From Coraliomargarita_B sp036735565 (GTDB lineage Bacteria; Verrucomicrobiota; Verrucomicrobiia; Opitutales; Coraliomargaritaceae), in the NCBI GenBank assembly GCA_036735565.1, contig DAINOC010000061.1, forward strand, positions 1-16,406: a DNA stretch of 16,406 nucleotides, written 5' to 3'. A program made the translations under genes and the position numbers. This document shows, in pieces, positions 13,873-16,406 of the stretch. Position 1 is the first letter of the stretch. The number at the start of each line of letters is the position of its first letter. The notes under the pieces are model-generated. The model was not told where the DNA came from. It saw only the letters and a program-made list of their open reading frames with translations, and made no database searches.

Positions 13873-15066
13873 ATGAAAATTCTGCTCACCGGCTGCGCGG
13901 GCTTCATCGGCTCGCACGTGCTCGACCGCTTGCTGGCCGGGGGCCACACCGTCCTCGGCGTGGACAACTTTGACCCCTTCTACCCGAGGTCGCTCAAGCA
14001 GGCTAATTTGGCAGCTCATCTAAATGACGACCTCGAGTGTGCACGGGTTCAAAGGTCGGAATGGGCTTCGGAGCAGGATGCTCCGGCTACTATCTCCACC
14101 TTCCCACCTTCCCACCTTCCCACTTTCCCACCTCCACCCCCAGCCACCAAAGGCTCCTTCGATCTGGTCGAAGGCGATCTGGCAGATGCGGCAACCTACT
14201 CGAAGATCCGGTTCATCGCGGAAGGACTCCAGAGGGCTCAAGGCGGAGACCCTCAGGTCTCAGGTCTCAGCCCTCAGCCTTCAAACACCCCTCAGGTTTC
14301 AGGTCTCAGTCGTCAGCCCTCCAAAGGCGCCGCCTTCGACGCCATTATTCACCTCGCGGCAAAGACCGGGGTGCGCCCCTCCATCGGCGATCCGGTCGGC
14401 TACCAGCGAGCCAATGTCATCGCGACCCAAAACCTTCTCGAGTTTGCGCGGGAGGAGAGAATCCGCCAGTTCGTCTTTGCCTCGTCCTCATCGGTTTATG
14501 GCGTTAACCCCCGGGTGCCCTGGCGTGAGGATGACCATGTGCTCCAGCCGATCAGTCCCTATGCCAGCTCCAAGGTTAGCTGCGAGCTGCTCGGGCACGT
14601 TTACAGCCACCTCCACGGCATCCGCTTCCTTGCCTTGCGCTTCTTTACCGTATTCGGGCCGCGTCAGCGCCCGGACCTCGCGATCAACAAGTTTGTCCGC
14701 CTCATCGAGGCCGGCGAGCCAATCCCGGTTTTTGGTGACGGGTCCACCCGCCGCGACTACACCTATGTCGGAGACATCGTCGATGGCATCCTCGGAGCTC
14801 TGTATTACGACAAAACGAATTTCGAGGTGGTGAATCTCGGCAATGACCAAACCGTGACCCTGTCCGAGATGATCGCCACGATCGAGGAGGTCATCGGCAA
14901 AAAAGCCATCATCAACCGCCAGCCCGAGCAGCCGGGCGATGTCCCCCAGACCTGGGCCGATGTGTCGAAGGCGAGGCAGCTACTCAATTACCAACCGACC
15001 ACGACTTTTAGAGACGGCATCGTGAAATTTTATGAGTGGTGGCAGTCATCCGGTGGCGGCTTCTGA
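13873..15066 (+). CDS. NAD-dependent UDP-sugar epimerase (uronate 4-epimerase type) with two in-frame repeat insertions
   Basis: A 397-residue extended short-chain dehydrogenase. Residues 1-14 give the Rossmann glycine motif TGCAGFIGSH. DNFDPFYPRSLKQANL (31-46) resembles UDP-glucuronate 4-epimerases. FDAIIHLAAKTGVRPS (155-170), ASSSSVYG and the catalytic YASSK (Tyr230, Lys234), FFTVFGPRQRPDLA and VFGDGSTRRDYTYVGDI are all intact. The expected product is an epimerised UDP-uronic acid or related sugar for surface polysaccharide. The family is usually about 320-340 residues; the excess here is two insertions. Residues about 53-94 replace a short loop before SFDLVEGDLAD with low-complexity Pro/Ser/Thr. 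Residues about 119-152 hold two 13-residue repeats (PQVSGLS.QPS). Both coincide with intergenic-type repeat DNA. Without them the protein would be about 321 residues. The lack of stops and the intact motifs suggest it still folds. Confidence 0.9.
   Translation: MKILLTGCAGFIGSHVLDRLLAGGHTVLGVDNFDPFYPRSLKQANLAAHLNDDLECARVQRSEWASEQDAPATISTFPPSHLPTFPPPPPATKGSFDLVEGDLADAATYSKIRFIAEGLQRAQGGDPQVSGLSPQPSNTPQVSGLSRQPSKGAAFDAIIHLAAKTGVRPSIGDPVGYQRANVIATQNLLEFAREERIRQFVFASSSSVYGVNPRVPWREDDHVLQPISPYASSKVSCELLGHVYSHLHGIRFLALRFFTVFGPRQRPDLAINKFVRLIEAGEPIPVFGDGSTRRDYTYVGDIVDGILGALYYDKTNFEVVNLGNDQTVTLSEMIATIEEVIGKKAIINRQPEQPGDVPQTWADVSKARQLLNYQPTTTFRDGIVKFYEWWQSSGGGF
14095..14134 (+). repeat. 8-bp tandem repeat inside the epimerase gene
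   Basis: Five consecutive units of CCCACCTT. The first has T at position 1; the fourth (CCCACTTT) and fifth (CCCACCTC) each have one change. Because eight is not a multiple of three, gain or loss of a unit would change the reading frame. The run follows a GGAGCA-GGA-TGCTCC hairpin (14070-14084) of family G. Confidence 0.85.
14250..14327 (+). repeat. 39-bp tandem duplication inside the epimerase gene
   Basis: Two adjacent 39-base units (14250-14288 and 14289-14327), each beginning CCCTCAGGT and built from TCAGGTCTCAG words. They encode PQVSGLSPQPSNT and PQVSGLSRQPSKG. The unit is 13 codons long, so duplication kept the frame. The words resemble low-complexity intergenic tracts more than coding sequence. 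Confidence 0.85.
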
Positions 15067-15262
15067 TGGTGGCGGCCGCGCCGCCTGTTCCTGGTTGTTC
15101 GTTAGTGCCGAGGGCCCTACCCGAGAACGGAGGCATCTTGCCGCAGATTCAGAATCGTGCATCGCGTAATCAGTTGTAACGAAAACAGAAAATAATTGGC
15201 AGAGAACAGAGAGCAGAAACCAAAGACCGGAAAACTGACAACTGGAAAACCGAGCCCTAACA

Positions 15263-15335
15263 GGTATCGGGGCATCTTGCCCCGAAGTTCACGCAGCCGA
15301 GCAAGATGCCCGGCTTCCCGCCGTAGCAGAAGGAC
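15263..15335 (+). repeat. Family D palindromic repeat, copy 1
   Basis: GGCATCTTGC (15271-15280) and GCAAGATGCC (15301-15310) are exact reverse complements with a 20-base loop. Extending the stem adds two more pairs. CGGCTTCCCG follows. The second full copy, in the same orientation and with the same arm spacing, is at 16333-16406, on the far side of the MNT/HEPN pair. Confidence 0.8.
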
Positions 15336-15401
15336 CGGGAGACGGAGGCCAGAGGCAACTGGGGAAAAATTAAAAACTGGAAAACTGAATAACTAGAAAC
15401 C

Positions 15402-15459
15402 ACTTGTCCGCCGACCTGTCCGGCGTAGCTTCAGCGAAGTCGGAAGCTCAACGAGCGAA
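15402..15459 (-). repeat. Family E repeat, right copy of an inverted pair
   Basis: Reverse-oriented copy of 13626-13683 with three mismatches in 58 bases. It lies between the epimerase and the toxin-antitoxin pair. Confidence 0.8.
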
Positions 15460-15569
15460 GGAGGAGGAACAACGCCCCCTGCGCTAATCAAACCTATCGA
15501 AATATACGGACCCCCTGCTATGGGCCTTTTCAGCTTGTGAACAATTAAATTATTTATAGGATTTCCAGT

Positions 15570-15860
15570 ATGTATTCCGTCAATGCCATTAAAGAGTTAC
15601 TAGCGACGCATATGGATACGCTCCATCTATACGGCGTTTCGAACTTGTGGTTATTTGGTTCGGCGGCACGAGGAGAGACCTATGCCAAGGATTTGGATTT
15701 CATCGTTGAATTTAAGCAGCCGCCTGGACTCAGGGATTATATGGGGCTGAAATTTTTTCTTGAAGAAACATTTAGCATGCCCGTCGATCTTCATTCAAAA
15801 GTCGCGTGCCCTGAACGTTTCTACAAACGTATTCAGGCTGACCTGAAACATGTCGCGTGA
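15570..15860 (+). CDS. mntA: MNT-type nucleotidyltransferase antitoxin (MntA-like)
   Basis: A 96-residue minimal nucleotidyltransferase. LWLFGSAARGETYAKDLDFIV (26-46) contains Gly30-Ser31 and the metal-binding pair Asp41-x-Asp43. PVDLHSK (71-77) supplies the third acidic residue, Asp73. In characterised MntA/HepT pairs the antitoxin transfers AMP from ATP to a tyrosine of the HEPN toxin and silences it; all residues needed for that are present. AGGA lies eight bases before the ATG, one of the few recognisable ribosome binding sites in the window. The gene ends 11 bases inside the HEPN gene, which supports coupled expression. Its codons are more AT-rich than those of the other genes, which suggests horizontal arrival. 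Confidence 0.88.
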   Translation: MYSVNAIKELLATHMDTLHLYGVSNLWLFGSAARGETYAKDLDFIVEFKQPPGLRDYMGLKFFLEETFSMPVDLHSKVACPERFYKRIQADLKHVA

Positions 15861-16185
15861 TCCGGATCTACGCCTCGAAGATATTCTCGAATCGATCACT
15901 TGGATCGAGTCTTATATTGTCGGCTATGATTACGAAGCGTTCGCAGCAGATCGTAAAACGATTGATGCGGTGACACGCTGTCTGGAGATCATAGGTGAGG
16001 CAGCAAAGTATTTACCTGACTCTCTGACCGAGGCACATCCCGAAGTCCCTTGGAGAGCGATCTGTGGTTTTCGAGATGTTTTAGCGCATAGTTACTTTCG
16101 AACCGAGGATTCAATCATTTGGGACGCTGCAACCAATGGCTTAACCGCCCTAAAGCCAGCGGTCCTTGCGATGCTAAAGTGCTGA
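15850..16185 (+). CDS. hepT: HEPN-domain toxin (HepT-like)
   Basis: A 111-residue helical HEPN protein. FRDVLAHSYF (74-83) carries the Rx4HxY motif (Arg75, His80, Tyr82). This is the RNase active site of HEPN toxins, and Tyr82 is the residue adenylylated by MntA in known systems. The N-terminal half (DLRLEDILESITWIESYIVG, TIDAVTRCLEIIGEAAKYL, written in parts) shows the expected long helices. In studied cases it cleaves RNA, including tRNA, to arrest growth, in phage defence or plasmid stability. Start codon ATG 15850 overlaps the antitoxin end by 11 bases. Motif intact, so probably active. Confidence 0.88.
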   Translation: MSRDPDLRLEDILESITWIESYIVGYDYEAFAADRKTIDAVTRCLEIIGEAAKYLPDSLTEAHPEVPWRAICGFRDVLAHSYFRTEDSIIWDAATNGLTALKPAVLAMLKC

Positions 16186-16406
16186 TTTACGAAAGAATCC
16201 CCGGAAAACTACCTTTTCTTTTGACCAAAATCCCAACCCTCGCCCAAAGGAAGCTCTATACCGTCCAGCGGGAGCTTGGGGACAATCGCGGCCACACCCT
16301 GGAAATCAACGAATTCCTTCCGAGACCAAACTGGAATCGAGGCATCTTGCCCCGAAGTCGACACTGCCGGGCAAGATGCCCGGCTTCCCGGGTAGCGGAA
16401 GGACGG
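16179..16406 (+). other. Open frame running off the window end, doubtful
   Basis: From GTG 16179, overlapping the HEPN stop, a frame stays open to the window edge (76 codons). The first part (LIYERIPGKLP...IPTLAQRKLYTVQRELGDNRG) looks moderately protein-like, but the end is translated family-D repeat. It may be a gene remnant, a small real gene ending beyond the window, or chance. No family recognised. Confidence 0.2.
16333..16406 (+). repeat. Family D palindromic repeat, copy 2 (reaches window end)
   Basis: GGCATCTTGC (16341-16350) and GCAAGATGCC (16371-16380) with a 20-base loop, followed by CGGCTTCCCG. Same orientation as copy 1, with several loop substitutions but unchanged arms. The right border may lie beyond the window. 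Confidence 0.8.

Larger units (their letters stand above)
15067..15569. other. Intergenic repeat region
   Basis: 503 bases without a gene. In order: family F hairpin GGCGGC-CGC-GCCGCC (15071-15085) right after the epimerase stop; a half copy of family D (GGCATCTTGC at 15132-15141); an A-rich tract (15178-15256); a full D (15263-15335); another A-rich tract (15360-15400); inverted E (15402-15459); and an AT-rich leader to the next gene, with AGGA at 15558-15561. An open frame at 15196-15396 runs through the repeats and is not protein-like. Confidence 0.65.

Noticed and set aside
13873..15066. Epimerase as a pseudogene because of the low-complexity insertions
   Set aside because: The frame is continuous, and the glycine motif, Tyr-x3-Lys and C-terminal substrate motifs are all intact.
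15196..15396. 66-codon frame before the toxin-antitoxin pair
   Set aside because: Composed of low-complexity tract and family D repeat; Arg/Lys-rich translation without gene character.
1800..16406. CRISPR array
   Set aside because: The repeats are palindromic, dispersed and of several families, without regular unique spacers, and no cas gene is present.

Overview
The window looks like a chromosomal piece of a Verrucomicrobiota genome, probably the marine Opitutia/Puniceicoccales side. This is inference from gene content: a long-form IspG with an inserted middle domain, a GbsR/MarR-like regulator of the kind seen in that group, a multihaem cytochrome fused to HEAT and TPR repeats, few Shine-Dalgarno sites, and heavy small-repeat content between genes. 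GC is high by eye (not computed), except in the last 0.9 kb. No rRNA, tRNA, CRISPR array, transposase or phage gene was seen.

Layout. 149-1802 (+): a DUF445-type membrane protein, then a membrane-anchored protein with an SH3-like stretch. 1997-6068 (-): a phospholipase D-family exported protein, long-form ispG, and a tiny RNase III-fold protein that starts one base after the ispG stop. 6143-8269 (+): a putative octahaem lipoprotein with HEAT and TPR repeats, divergent from the phospholipase D gene. 8645-8911 (+): a two-helix membrane protein. 9164-10672 (-): a WecA/MraY-type polyprenyl-phosphate sugar-1-phosphate transferase. 10953-11498 (+): a GbsR/MarR-like regulator behind a perfect 9-bp dyad. 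11977-12549 (+): a small solitary methyltransferase-like protein with DPPY. 12979-13593 (+): an unrecognised protein. 13873-15066 (+): a UDP-sugar (uronate-type) epimerase. 15570-16185 (+): an overlapping MNT/HEPN (MntA/HepT-type) toxin-antitoxin pair, more AT-rich than the rest and bracketed by two direct copies of a palindromic repeat.

How genes relate. The WecA-like enzyme and the epimerase both fit surface polysaccharide synthesis: one loads the first sugar phosphate on the lipid carrier, the other makes a nucleotide-sugar precursor. IspG supplies isoprenoid precursors, ultimately including that carrier. Other neighbours show no clear functional link; the window reads as single genes or short operons separated by repeats.

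The most unusual aspect is the repeats. At least six families of short, mostly hairpin-forming elements fill the gaps. One hairpin family shows a compensatory base-pair change between copies. In two places a second sequence sits inside the arm or loop of another hairpin. The epimerase gene itself carries two in-frame insertions of the same sequence types, about 42 and 34 residues, without which it would have the normal family length. One insertion is built on an 8-bp tandem unit, so unit gain or loss would shift the reading frame.
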